A stretch of 64,000 bases of DNA from Pseudomonas sp. R4-35-07 (GTDB lineage Bacteria > Pseudomonadota > Gammaproteobacteria > Pseudomonadales > Pseudomonadaceae). The position numbers and the translations under genes are program-made. Where the stretch lies: positions 3,596,001 to 3,660,000 of the forward strand of contig NZ_CP027732.1 of NCBI RefSeq assembly GCF_003852235.1, read 5' to 3'. How positions within the stretch are numbered: position 1 is the first letter of the stretch; each line of letters starts with the position of its first letter. Positions 48,889 to 57,334 of the stretch are shown here, in pieces. The notes under the pieces were generated by a model. The model did no database searches. It worked only from the letters and a program-made list of their open reading frames with translations, and was not told the DNA's origin.

Positions 48889-50162
48889 TGGCTGATCTGT
48901 CGATTGTGTTCGCCGGCATCAAAGCGCCCAACCCGTTCTGGCTGGCCTCCGCACCGCCCACCGACAAGGCCTACAACGTGGTGCGCGCGTTCGAGGCCGG
49001 CTGGGGCGGCGTGGTGTGGAAAACCCTGGGTGAAGACCCGGCGGCGGTCAACGTGTCGTCGCGCTACTCGGCGCACTACGGGGCGAATCGCGAAGTGCTG
49101 GGCATCAATAATATCGAGCTGATCACCGACCGCTCCCTGGAGATCAATCTGCGCGAAATCACCCAAGTGAAAAAGGACTGGCCGGACCGCGCGTTGATCG
49201 TGTCGCTGATGGTGCCCTGTGTTGAAGAATCCTGGAAAAATATCCTGCCGCAGGTGGAAGCCACCGGTTGCGACGGTATCGAGCTGAATTTCGGCTGCCC
49301 CCACGGCATGCCCGAACGCGGCATGGGCGCGGCGGTCGGCCAGGTGCCGGAGTACGTGGAACAGGTGACGCGCTGGTGCAAGACCTATTGCTCGCTGCCG
49401 GTGATCGTCAAGCTCACGCCCAACATCACCGACATCCGCGTCGCCGCGCGGGCGGCCTATCGCGGCGGCGCGGATGCGGTGTCGTTGATCAACACCATCA
49501 ACTCCATCACCAGCGTCGACCTGGAACGCATGGTCGCCCTGCCCATGGTCGGCAGCCAAAGCACCCACGGCGGCTACTGCGGCTCGGCGGTGAAGCCGAT
49601 TGCCCTGAATATGGTTGCCGAAATCGCCCGCGACCCACAGACCCAGGGCTTGCCGATCTGCGGTATCGGCGGCATCGGCAACTGGCGTGACGCCGCTGAA
49701 TTCGTCGCCCTGGGCTGCGGCGCGGTGCAGGTGTGCACGGCGGCGATGCTGCATGGCTTCCGCATCGTCGAGGAGATGAAGGATGGGCTCTCGCGCTGGA
49801 TGGACACTCAGGGCTACCAGAGCTTGCAGGAATTTTCCGGGCGCGCGGTGGGCAACACCACGGACTGGAAGTACCTGGACATCAATTACCAGGTAATCGC
49901 CAAGATCGACCAGGCGGCGTGCATCGGCTGTGGGCGTTGCCATATCGCGTGCGAGGATACCTCGCACCAGGCCATCGCCAGCTTGAAGCAAGCGGATGGC
50001 ACGCATAAATACGAGGTGATCGATGACGAGTGCGTGGGCTGCAATTTGTGCCAGATCACCTGTCCGGTGGCCGATTGTATCGAGATGGTGCCGATTGATA
50101 CGGGCAAGCCGTTTTTGAATTGGACACAGGACCCGCGCAATCCTTATCGGGAGGCTGTGTAG
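48888..50162 (+). CDS. preA: NAD-dependent dihydropyrimidine dehydrogenase, PreA subunit
   Basis: The 424-residue subunit has a dihydroorotate-dehydrogenase-like FMN barrel (about residues 1-320) with the active-site region NFGCPHGMPERGMG, and two C-terminal [4Fe-4S] clusters, CIGCGRCHIAC and CVGCNLCQITCPVADC. It performs the reduction of the pyrimidine ring. It overlaps preT by one base, so the two subunits are coupled. Together with hydA and the amidohydrolase it completes the reductive route to beta-alanine. Confidence 0.94.
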   Translation: MADLSIVFAGIKAPNPFWLASAPPTDKAYNVVRAFEAGWGGVVWKTLGEDPAAVNVSSRYSAHYGANREVLGINNIELITDRSLEINLREITQVKKDWPDRALIVSLMVPCVEESWKNILPQVEATGCDGIELNFGCPHGMPERGMGAAVGQVPEYVEQVTRWCKTYCSLPVIVKLTPNITDIRVAARAAYRGGADAVSLINTINSITSVDLERMVALPMVGSQSTHGGYCGSAVKPIALNMVAEIARDPQTQGLPICGIGGIGNWRDAAEFVALGCGAVQVCTAAMLHGFRIVEEMKDGLSRWMDTQGYQSLQEFSGRAVGNTTDWKYLDINYQVIAKIDQAACIGCGRCHIACEDTSHQAIASLKQADGTHKYEVIDDECVGCNLCQITCPVADCIEMVPIDTGKPFLNWTQDPRNPYREAV

Positions 50163-50173
50163 TCCTGTAGGCC

Positions 50174-50243
50174 GCTATCGGGGGCAAGCCCCCTCCCACA
50201 CTGGAATGCATTCCAAATGTGGGAGGGGGCTTGCCCCCGATAG
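50174..50243. repeat. compact REPIN after preA
   Basis: Two REP arms (CTATCGGGGGCAAGCCCCCT and AGGGGGCTTGCCCCCGATAG) separated by about 28 bp, which themselves contain GGAATGCATTCC. It lies between the convergent preA and TetR genes and can serve as a terminator for both. Confidence 0.9.
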
Positions 50244-50266
50244 GGCCAGCAGGCTCACCACACCGC

Positions 50267-50887
50267 TCAAGGCTCCAACCCAATCCCGCGCAATATCACC
50301 CCGGTCACCGTCTGTATCGCCCGCTCAAACTGCATATCCGACAACGGTTGATGATCATTCAAAATGTTCACCTGATGATCGAAGTCGGCGTAGTGCTGGG
50401 TCGATGCCCAGATCATGTACAGCAGGCTCGACGGCTCCACCGGCAGGATGCGTTTGTCTTCCACCCAATGGCGAATTTTCGCTTCCTTCATCTTGGCCCA
50501 GTCGTACAGGCTTTCGTCCAGCGCCTCACCCAGGGTGGGCGCACCGTGGATGATTTCATTGGCCCAGACTTTCGAACCATACGGCCGCGTGCGCGAGCGC
50601 TGCATCTTGGCGCGGATGTAGCTGCTGAGCACCACCCGTGGGTCATCGAAGGTCTCGAAACTCAGGGCGTCCTGTTTCCACAGGTCCAGCAGGTCGAACA
50701 GCACCGCGCTGTACAGCTCGCTCTTGGTGGTGAAGTAGTAATGCAGGTTCGAGCGCGGCAGTTGTGCCTCTTTGGCGATGTCGGCCATGGCGGTGCTGCC
50801 ATAGCCTTTTTCAGCGAAGACTTTCTCTGCGGCCAGCAGGATTTTCTCGACGTTGATCCGCCGAATTCCGATCTTGTGATTGCCCAT
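50267..50887 (-). CDS. TetR-family regulator, RutR-like
   Basis: The 206-residue protein has an N-terminal TetR HTH (STAMADIAKEAQLPRSNLHY, about residues 32-51) and a C-terminal domain like that of YcdC/RutR (VWANEIIHGAP, IWASTQHYADFDHQV), the pyrimidine-sensing regulator of E. coli. Its place beside preA suggests that it controls the pyrimidine cluster in response to uracil or thymine. The ATG at 50887 (MGNHKIG) is preferred; the frame is open further up without a ribosome site. It is divergent from copC. Confidence 0.88.
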   Translation of the reverse strand: MGNHKIGIRRINVEKILLAAEKVFAEKGYGSTAMADIAKEAQLPRSNLHYYFTTKSELYSAVLFDLLDLWKQDALSFETFDDPRVVLSSYIRAKMQRSRTRPYGSKVWANEIIHGAPTLGEALDESLYDWAKMKEAKIRHWVEDKRILPVEPSSLLYMIWASTQHYADFDHQVNILNDHQPLSDMQFERAIQTVTGVILRGIGLEP

Positions 50888-51003
50888 AAGGGCTCCCTGA
50901 CAACAACACGACCTAGAGACTACCATCCGCTCTAGATCGGGGCGACACGCCGAACCGAAACTTCGTACACTGCTCGCTTCTATCCTCTGATTGGTATTGA
51001 ACA

Positions 51004-51369
51004 ATGTTGATCAAGAAGTCCCTGACCATCGTCGCCCTGCTCGCCTCCCTGCTGGGCGCGTCTGCAGCCTTTGCCCATGCACACCTGAAAAGCGCCACGC
51101 CAGCGGCAGACAGCAGCGTAGCCGCACCGACAGACCTGCGCCTGACCTTCAGCGAAGGCGTCGAAGCGACGTTCACCAAGGTGTCCCTGAGCAAGGACGG
51201 CACGGAAATCGCGATCAAGGGCCTGGAAACCCCGGACACCGACAAAAAAACCCTGGTGGTCACCCCTGCCGCTCCGCTGGCGGCCGGTACTTACAAGGTC
51301 GAGTGGCACGCCGTGTCCGTCGACACCCACAAGAGCGAAGGCACTTACAGCTTCAAGGTTGGCCAATAA
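51004..51369 (+). CDS. copC: copper resistance protein CopC (periplasmic)
   Basis: The 121-residue protein has a signal peptide ending in AFA, and the mature form begins HAHLKSATPA, the N-terminal histidine brace that binds Cu(II). The C-terminal histidines in EWHAVSVDTHKSEG complete the site. It is a short, YobA/CopC-type beta sandwich. copD follows after 3 bp, so the two form an operon that handles periplasmic copper and its import across the inner membrane. Confidence 0.94.
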   Translation: MLIKKSLTIVALLASLLGASAAFAHAHLKSATPAADSSVAAPTDLRLTFSEGVEATFTKVSLSKDGTEIAIKGLETPDTDKKTLVVTPAAPLAAGTYKVEWHAVSVDTHKSEGTYSFKVGQ

Positions 51370-51372
51370 TCC

Positions 51373-52230
51373 ATGGCGACCCTGCTGGTGCTGTGCCGTT
51401 TTGTGCATTTCATCGTGGTGCTGCTGCTGTTCGGGGCCTGTGTGTTCAGGCCTCTGTTGCTCGGCGCGGCCGCGCAACCGGCACTCGACCGGCAAGTGCT
51501 GCGCATTACCCGAGGCCTGGCCTGGCTGGGGCTGGGCTCCGGGGTCGCGTGGCTGTTGCTGATCACTGCGAGCATGGCCGGCGGGTGGGAAGCCGCGCGG
51601 CAACCGGCCACGGTGATGTTGGTGTTGGGCAGCACCTTTTTCGGGCAGGTCTGGGTCTGGCACCTGCTGCTCAACCTGTTGCTGGTGATCGTATTGACCA
51701 AGCCGTGGCCGGCCTTGCGCCTGCCGCTGATTGCGCTGGTGCTGGCGACCCTGGCACCGGTGGGCCATGGCGCCATGCTCGATGGGCTCAGCGGGCGACT
51801 GTTGATCCTCAACCAGGTGGTGCACCTGGCGTGCGTCGGTGCCTGGCTGGGCGGCTTGCTGCTGCTGGTGTTGATCCTCAGACAGCCACAGCCGCCGACC
51901 CTGCAGCCGCTCCTGCGGCGCTTCAGTGGCGTGGGTTATGGCCTGGTTGCCGGCCTGCTGGTGACCGGTCTGGTCAACGTGCGCGTGCTCACCGGGCAAC
52001 TGTGGCCTACCCCGCCGTTTGAAGGGTTTGCCTTGATTCTGCTGATCAAGGTGCTGCTGGTAGCGGGCATGTTGGTGCTGGCCTTGCTGAACCGATTGCG
52101 CGTGGAACAGTGTGAACAGCGGGTGGGCAGCTTGAAGGCCAGTGTCCTGCTGGAATGGCTATTGGGTATCGCAGCAGTGGCAGCGGTTTCCCTGCTAGGC
52201 ACCCTGCCCCCAATGGTCATGGCCGGCTGA
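51373..52230 (+). CDS. copD: copper homeostasis membrane protein CopD
   Basis: The 285-residue protein has about eight transmembrane helices and the CopD pattern of conserved histidines at membrane faces: CRFVHFIVV near the start, VWHLLLNLL, VGHGAML and NQVVHLACVGAWLGGL. It is thought to move copper across the inner membrane together with CopC. It is immediately downstream of copC. A REPIN follows its stop. Confidence 0.92.
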   Translation: MATLLVLCRFVHFIVVLLLFGACVFRPLLLGAAAQPALDRQVLRITRGLAWLGLGSGVAWLLLITASMAGGWEAARQPATVMLVLGSTFFGQVWVWHLLLNLLLVIVLTKPWPALRLPLIALVLATLAPVGHGAMLDGLSGRLLILNQVVHLACVGAWLGGLLLLVLILRQPQPPTLQPLLRRFSGVGYGLVAGLLVTGLVNVRVLTGQLWPTPPFEGFALILLIKVLLVAGMLVLALLNRLRVEQCEQRVGSLKASVLLEWLLGIAAVAAVSLLGTLPPMVMAG

Positions 52231-52264
52231 GACCCCGCCATTCTCATGATTGGTCACCAATCAA

Positions 52265-52353
52265 ATGTGGGAGGGGGCTTGCCCCCGATGCGGTGTGCCA
52301 GTCACTAAACATGTGACTGAATCATCGCTATCGGGGGCAAGCCCCCTCCCACA
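52265..52353. repeat. REPIN between copD and the OprD gene
   Basis: Inverted REP arms ATGTGGGAGGGGGCTTGCCC and GGGGGCAAGCCCCCTCCCAC enclose about 45 bp. It is in the intergenic stretch after copD, where it may end the copCD transcript. Confidence 0.9.
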
Positions 52354-52447
52354 TTTTGAACCGTGTCCACATTTAGATAGGCCGAGCAAGTCATCCTATA
52401 ACTTCTACTTGACACTCCCTTAAAACCCCGTAAATATCGCGCCCAAC

Positions 52448-52460
52448 GTTGTACGACAAC
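52448..52460. promoter_or_regulatory. FadR/GntR-type operator upstream of the porin gene
   Basis: GTTGTACGACAAC is a palindrome fitting TNGTNNNACNA, the consensus for FadR-subfamily GntR regulators. A near copy (GTCATACGACAAC) precedes the uronate dehydrogenase gene at 53958-53970. It sits 45 bp before the chosen start. Confidence 0.55.
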
Positions 52461-52504
52461 GTATGACGAATAATAAAAACAACAAAAGAAAAGGGAGCCT
52501 CACT

Positions 52505-53767
52505 GTGAGTCAATTCGCCCGTCATTTGTCCTCGCGTCTCGGTTTGATCAGCCTCGGCAGCCTCGCATGTACCTTACCCCTCACGGCCCACGCCGATGGG
52601 TTCGTCGACGATGCGAAGGCCACGCTCAACCTGCGCAACGCCTACTTCAACCGTAACTTCACCAACCCCGCCAATCCCCAGGGCAAAGCCGAAGAGTGGA
52701 CGCAGAACTTCATTCTCGATGCCAGGTCCGGCTACACCCGTGGCACCGTGGGTTTCGGCATTGATGTCCTGGGCCTGTACTCGCAAAAGCTCGATGGCGG
52801 CAAAGGCACCGCTGGCACCCAATTGCTGCCGGTGCATGACGATGGGCGCCCCGCCGATAATTTCGGACGCCTGGGCGTGGCGTTGAAAACCAAGTTATCG
52901 AAGACAGAGTTGAAGGTCGGCGAATGGATGCCGGTGCTGCCGATCCTGCGCTCCGATGATGGCCGCTCCCTGCCCCAGACCTTCCGCGGCGGCCAGGTAA
53001 CGTCCAACGAGATCGCCGGCCTGACCCTCTACGGCGGCCAGTTTCGCGGCAACAGCCCGCGCAACGACGCGAGCATGGAAGACATGTACATGAACGGCAA
53101 AGCCGCGTTCACCTCCGACCGGTTCAACTTCGGCGGCGGCGAATACACATTCAATGACAAGCGCACCCAGGTCGGCCTGTGGTACGCCGAACTCACCGAT
53201 ATCTACCAGCAGCAGTACCTCAACCTCACCCACACCCAGCCGGTGGGTGACTGGACCCTGGGCGCCAACCTCGGCTTCTTCAATGGCAAGGAAGACGGCA
53301 GCGCCCTGGCCGGCGACCTCGACAACAAGACCGTGTTCGCCCTGCTGTCGGCCAAGTACAACGGCAACACCTTCTACGTGGGCCTGCAGAAACTCACCGG
53401 CGACAGTGTGTGGATGCGGGTCAACGGCACCAGCGGCGGCACGCTGGCCAACGACAGCTATAACTCCAGCTATGACAACGCCAAGGAAAAATCCTGGCAG
53501 CTGCGCCATGACTTCAACTTCGTGGTGCTTGGCATTCCGGGCTTGACCATGATGAACCGCTACATCAGCGGCAGTAACGTGCACACCGGGGCAATCACCG
53601 ACGGCAAGGAATGGGGCCGCGAATCGGAACTCGCCTACACCGTGCAGAGCGGCGCACTGAAGGACCTGAACGTCAGGTGGCGTAACTCGACCATGCGTCG
53701 GGATTTCAGCAATAACGAGTTCGATGAGAACCGGATCTTTGTCAGCTATCCAATCTCACTGCTTTAA
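52505..53767 (+). CDS. OprD-family outer-membrane porin
   Basis: The 420-residue protein has a signal peptide ending in TAHA and a mature part starting DGFVDDAKATLNLRNAYFNR, the OprD-family N-terminus. The rest alternates as beta strands, with the conserved GGEYTFNDKRTQVGLWYAELTDIY region and a C-terminal aromatic/aliphatic strand. OprD porins pass specific carboxylates or amino acids; with uronate genes downstream, uronate or aldarate uptake is likely. The GTG at 52505 has GGGAG 7 bases upstream; an earlier in-frame ATG at 52463 lies inside the operator region without a ribosome site. Confidence 0.9.
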   Translation: MSQFARHLSSRLGLISLGSLACTLPLTAHADGFVDDAKATLNLRNAYFNRNFTNPANPQGKAEEWTQNFILDARSGYTRGTVGFGIDVLGLYSQKLDGGKGTAGTQLLPVHDDGRPADNFGRLGVALKTKLSKTELKVGEWMPVLPILRSDDGRSLPQTFRGGQVTSNEIAGLTLYGGQFRGNSPRNDASMEDMYMNGKAAFTSDRFNFGGGEYTFNDKRTQVGLWYAELTDIYQQQYLNLTHTQPVGDWTLGANLGFFNGKEDGSALAGDLDNKTVFALLSAKYNGNTFYVGLQKLTGDSVWMRVNGTSGGTLANDSYNSSYDNAKEKSWQLRHDFNFVVLGIPGLTMMNRYISGSNVHTGAITDGKEWGRESELAYTVQSGALKDLNVRWRNSTMRRDFSNNEFDENRIFVSYPISLL

Positions 53768-53803
53768 AGGGTGGCGAAGGTCTGTAAAACCACTGCAAAA
53801 CCA

Positions 53804-53894
53804 ATGTGGGAGGGGGCTTGCCCCCGATGAGGGAGTGTCTGTGAATACATTTCTGACTGGGCCACCGCTATCGGGAGCAAGCCCCCTCCCATAT
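53804..53894. repeat. REPIN between porin and uronate dehydrogenase genes
   Basis: Inverted REP arms (ATGTGGGAGGGGGCTTGCCC, and ATCGGGAGCAAGCCCCCTCC on the right) enclose about 45 bp. The two arms differ in their inner bases, CCCCCGATGA against CTATCGGGAG. Confidence 0.9.
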
Positions 53895-53957
53895 TTGAAT
53901 CTCACTCGCCTGCAAGAACGTTGACAACCTGGGGATCCCTAACAATACTTCGGCCTA

Positions 53958-53970
53958 GTCATACGACAAC
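53958..53970. promoter_or_regulatory. second FadR/GntR-like site upstream of udh
   Basis: GTCATACGACAAC matches 11 of 13 bases of the palindrome before the porin gene at 52448-52460. It lies 26 bp before the uronate dehydrogenase start, so binding would block transcription. The regulator gene itself is not in the window. Confidence 0.5.
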
Positions 53971-53995
53971 CTACAACAAAAAAATTGGACTACCC

Positions 53996-54811
53996 ATGAC
54001 CACCACGACCCCCGTTCCCTTCAACCGCATCCTGCTCACCGGTGCCGCCGGCGGCCTGGGTAAAGTGCTGCGCGAGCGCATGCGTCCCTATGCCCAGGTG
54101 CTGCGCCTGTCAGACATCGCTGATATGGCCCCCGCCGCCGCCCATGAAGAAGTACAAACCTGCGATCTTTCCGACAAACAAGCCGTGCACCATCTGGTGG
54201 AAGGCGTTGATGCGATCCTGCACTTTGGCGGCGTGTCGGTGGAGCGCCCTTTCGAAGAAGTGCTCGGCGCCAATATCAGCGGCGTTTTCCACATCTACGA
54301 AGCCGCGCGCCGTCATGGTGTAAAGCGCGTGATCTTCGCCAGTTCCAACCATGTGATCGGCTTCTACCCCCAGGACGAAAAGCTCGACGCCCACTCACCG
54401 CGCCGCCCGGACAGCTACTACGGCCTGTCCAAGTCCTATGGCGAAGACATGGCGAGTTTCTACTTCGACCGCTACGGCATCGAGACCGTGAGCATCCGTA
54501 TCGGCTCCTCATTCCCGGAACCGCAGAACCGCCGGATGATGCACACCTGGCTGAGCTTCGACGACCTGACCCAACTGCTCGAACGCGCGCTGTACACGCC
54601 GAACGTCGGCCATACCGTGGTCTATGGCATGTCCAATAACCAGGACACCTGGTGGGACAACCGCTACGCCGCGCACCTGGGTTTTGCTCCCAAGGACAGC
54701 TCCGAAGTGTTCCGCGCCCAGGTCGAGGCCCAGCCGCCGGTGGCTGACAACGACCCGGCCAAGCTCTATCAGGGCGGCGCGTTCTGCGCTGCTGGGCCAT
54801 TCGGTGACTGA
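53996..54811 (+). CDS. udh: uronate dehydrogenase
   Basis: The 271-residue extended short-chain dehydrogenase has the NAD loop LTGAAGGLGKVL (about residues 14-25) and the catalytic YxxxK in SYYGLSKSYGED. The sequence IFASSNHVIGFYP and the substrate motif SSFPEPQNRRMMHTW are those of Pseudomonas/Agrobacterium uronate dehydrogenases. It oxidises D-glucuronate or D-galacturonate to the aldaro-lactone with NAD+. The ATG at 53996 is used. The lactonase gene follows after 30 bp. Confidence 0.9.
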   Translation: MTTTTPVPFNRILLTGAAGGLGKVLRERMRPYAQVLRLSDIADMAPAAAHEEVQTCDLSDKQAVHHLVEGVDAILHFGGVSVERPFEEVLGANISGVFHIYEAARRHGVKRVIFASSNHVIGFYPQDEKLDAHSPRRPDSYYGLSKSYGEDMASFYFDRYGIETVSIRIGSSFPEPQNRRMMHTWLSFDDLTQLLERALYTPNVGHTVVYGMSNNQDTWWDNRYAAHLGFAPKDSSEVFRAQVEAQPPVADNDPAKLYQGGAFCAAGPFGD

Positions 54812-54841
54812 GTTCACAGCAACCCAAGGGAATGAGTGGCC

Positions 54842-55717
54842 ATGAGTGCAGAATTGATTGTCGACGCCCGCAACGCCGTGGGCGAATGCCCGGTATGGGT
54901 GCCCGAGGAAAACGCCCTGTACTGGGTGGACATCCCCAACGGTCGCCTGCAGCGCTGGGACGCGGCCACCGGCCTCGTCGCCACCTGGCAGGCCCCGCAG
55001 GTGCTCGCCTGTATTGCGCGCACCGATAAAGGCAACTGGGTTGCCGGCATGCAGAGCGGTTTTTTCCAACTGACCCCGCGCAGCGATGGCAGCCTCGAGA
55101 CCATGCCGCTGGCCAGTGTCGAGCATCCGCGCGCGGATATGCGCCTGAACGACGGCCGCTGTGATCGCCAGGGCCGCTTCTGGGCCGGCAGCATGGTGCT
55201 GGACATGAGCTTGAACGCCGCCGAGGGCATTCTTTATCGCTACGCGTCAGGTGCGGCGCCTCACGCACAGCTGGGCGGTTTCATCACCCTCAACGGCCTG
55301 GCGTTCAGCCCCGATGGCCGCACGATGTACGCCTCCGATTCACACCCGTTGGTGCAGCAAATCTGGGCCTTCGACTACGACATTGAGACCGGCACGCCGT
55401 CCAACCGCCGCGTGTTCGTCGACATGCATCACCACCTCGGTCGGCCCGATGGCGCAGCGGTAGACGCCGACGGCTGCTACTGGATCTGCGCCAACGACGC
55501 CGGGTTGGTGCACCGCTTCACCCCGGACGGCCGCCTCGACCAGTCGCTGCCCGTACCGGTAAAAAAACCCACCATGTGCGCCTTTGGCGGCAGTCGCCTG
55601 GACACCCTGTACGTCACCTCGATCCGCGACGACGCGAGTGAACAATCGCTGTCCGGCGGCGTGTTCGCCCTCAACCCTGGCGTGCAGGGATTGCCCGAAC
55701 CCAGCTTCATCCTCTAG
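54842..55717 (+). CDS. SMP-30/gluconolactonase-family lactonase
   Basis: The 291-residue six-bladed propeller has the SMP-30 metal ligands in ECPVW, RLNDGRCDRQGRFWAG, LNGLAFSPDGRTMYASDS and RPDGAAVDADGCYW. In this operon it should hydrolyse the aldarolactone made by uronate dehydrogenase to galactarate or glucarate. The ATG at 54842 (MSAELIVDARN) is chosen over the GTG two codons upstream. Cytoplasmic; no signal peptide. Confidence 0.9.
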   Translation: MSAELIVDARNAVGECPVWVPEENALYWVDIPNGRLQRWDAATGLVATWQAPQVLACIARTDKGNWVAGMQSGFFQLTPRSDGSLETMPLASVEHPRADMRLNDGRCDRQGRFWAGSMVLDMSLNAAEGILYRYASGAAPHAQLGGFITLNGLAFSPDGRTMYASDSHPLVQQIWAFDYDIETGTPSNRRVFVDMHHHLGRPDGAAVDADGCYWICANDAGLVHRFTPDGRLDQSLPVPVKKPTMCAFGGSRLDTLYVTSIRDDASEQSLSGGVFALNPGVQGLPEPSFIL

Positions 55718-55768
55718 CTGCATCGCTGTGCCTTGAATACAACAATAACAAGACAGGAATGACCCCTC

Positions 55769-56731
55769 ATGGACTTCAAACGCACCTTGCTCGCCGCCAC
55801 ACTCGTCGCCCTCAGCAGCGCCGCTCACGCGCTGGAAATCAAGTTCGCCGACATCCACCCCGCCGGCTACCCCACCGTTGTTGCCGAAGAAAACATGGGC
55901 AAGGCGCTGACCAAGGAAAGTAACGGCGAACTGACCTTCAAGTACTTCCCCGGCGGCGTGCTGGGCTCGGAAAAGGAAGTGGTCGAACAGGCCCAGGTCG
56001 GCGCCGTGCAGATGACCCGCGTCAGCCTTGGCATCGTCGGCCCGGTGGTACCGGACGTCAACGTGTTCAACCTGCCCTTCGTGTTCCGCGACCAGGCGCA
56101 CATGCGCAAGGTCATCGACGGCGAGATTGGTGACGAGATCCTGGCCAAGATCACCGATTCCGAGTTCGGCCTGGTCGCCCTGGCCTGGATGGACGGCGGC
56201 ACGCGCAATCTCTACACCAAGAAACCGGTGCGCAAGATCGAAGACCTCAAGGGCATGAAAATTCGCGTCCAGGGCAACCCGCTGTTCATCGACGCCTTCA
56301 ATGCGATGGGCGCCAACGGCATTGCCATGGACACCGGCGAGATTTTCAGCGCATTGCAGACCGGTGTGATCGACGGCGCGGAAAACAACCCGCCGACGCT
56401 GCTCGAGCACAACCATTTCCAGAACGCCAAGTACTACACCCTCACCGAGCATTTGATTTTGCCCGAGCCCATCGTGATGTCGAAGATCACCTGGAACAAG
56501 CTCAGCCCCGCGCAGCAGGACATGGTCAAGAAAGCCGCCAAGGCCGCCCAGGCTGATGAGCGGGTGCTGTGGGATGCCAAGTCCGCCAGCAGTGAGGAAA
56601 AACTCAAGAAGGCCGGGGTGGAGTTCATCACCGTCGACAAAAAACCCTTCTATGACGCCACCGCACAGGTTCGCGCCAAGTACGGCGCGCCTTACGCCGA
56701 CATCATCAAGCGTATCGACGCCGTTCAATAA
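55769..56731 (+). CDS. TRAP transporter substrate-binding protein (DctP type)
   Basis: The 320-residue periplasmic receptor has a signal peptide (cleavage after SSAAHA, about residue 22), and the body carries DctP-family features such as GEIFSALQTGVIDGAENN and the arginine in MKIRVQGNPLF that binds a carboxylate. It delivers the ligand, here probably a uronate or aldarate, to the DctQM membrane proteins encoded next. Confidence 0.92.
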   Translation: MDFKRTLLAATLVALSSAAHALEIKFADIHPAGYPTVVAEENMGKALTKESNGELTFKYFPGGVLGSEKEVVEQAQVGAVQMTRVSLGIVGPVVPDVNVFNLPFVFRDQAHMRKVIDGEIGDEILAKITDSEFGLVALAWMDGGTRNLYTKKPVRKIEDLKGMKIRVQGNPLFIDAFNAMGANGIAMDTGEIFSALQTGVIDGAENNPPTLLEHNHFQNAKYYTLTEHLILPEPIVMSKITWNKLSPAQQDMVKKAAKAAQADERVLWDAKSASSEEKLKKAGVEFITVDKKPFYDATAQVRAKYGAPYADIIKRIDAVQ

Positions 56732-56805
56732 CGCCCTCCTTCCTGACAAGGCCCGGCGCGGCCCGCTGCTCATGCAGGGGGCCGCGCCCGGTTACGGTGA
56801 ACGCC

Positions 56806-57333
56806 ATGAAGAATCTACTGCTGCGCATCAACGACCGCATCTACATGACCTGCATCTGGGTCGCCGGCCTCTCGGTGCTCGGGGTCGCACTGATCATCCC
56901 CTGGGGCATTTTCGCCCGCTATATCCTCGGCACCGGCTCAAGCTGGCCGGAGCCCACCGCCATCCTGTTGATGCTGGTCTTTACCTTTATCGGCGCGGCC
57001 GCCAGCTACCGCGCCGGTGCGCATATGTCGGTGGCCATGGTCACCGACCGCCTGCCGACCGCCCAACGCCGCGTCGTCGGCATTGTTTCGCAACTGCTCA
57101 TGGGCACCATCTGTCTGTTCATGACGATCTGGGGCACCAAGTTGTGCCTGTCCACCTGGAACCAGTTCATGAGCGCCATCCCCACGCTGCGGGTCGGCAT
57201 CACTTACATGCCAATCCCGATTGGCGGTTTGCTGACCTTGATATTCGTGGTGGAAAAACTGCTGCTGGGCGACCAGAGCAACCGGCGCGTGGTGCGCTTC
57301 GACCTGGTTGAAGAAAGCGAAGGGGCCGCCTGA
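56806..57333 (+). CDS. TRAP transporter small permease (DctQ type)
   Basis: The 175-residue protein has four transmembrane helices (about residues 13-35, 45-65, 85-110 and 128-150), as in DctQ subunits, with the conserved stretch GAAASYRAGAHMSVAM. It bridges the receptor and the large permease. ATG 56806 is used; a GTG 9 bases earlier is possible. One base separates its stop from the start of the large subunit. Confidence 0.9.
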   Translation: MKNLLLRINDRIYMTCIWVAGLSVLGVALIIPWGIFARYILGTGSSWPEPTAILLMLVFTFIGAAASYRAGAHMSVAMVTDRLPTAQRRVVGIVSQLLMGTICLFMTIWGTKLCLSTWNQFMSAIPTLRVGITYMPIPIGGLLTLIFVVEKLLLGDQSNRRVVRFDLVEESEGAA

Positions 57334-57334
57334 T

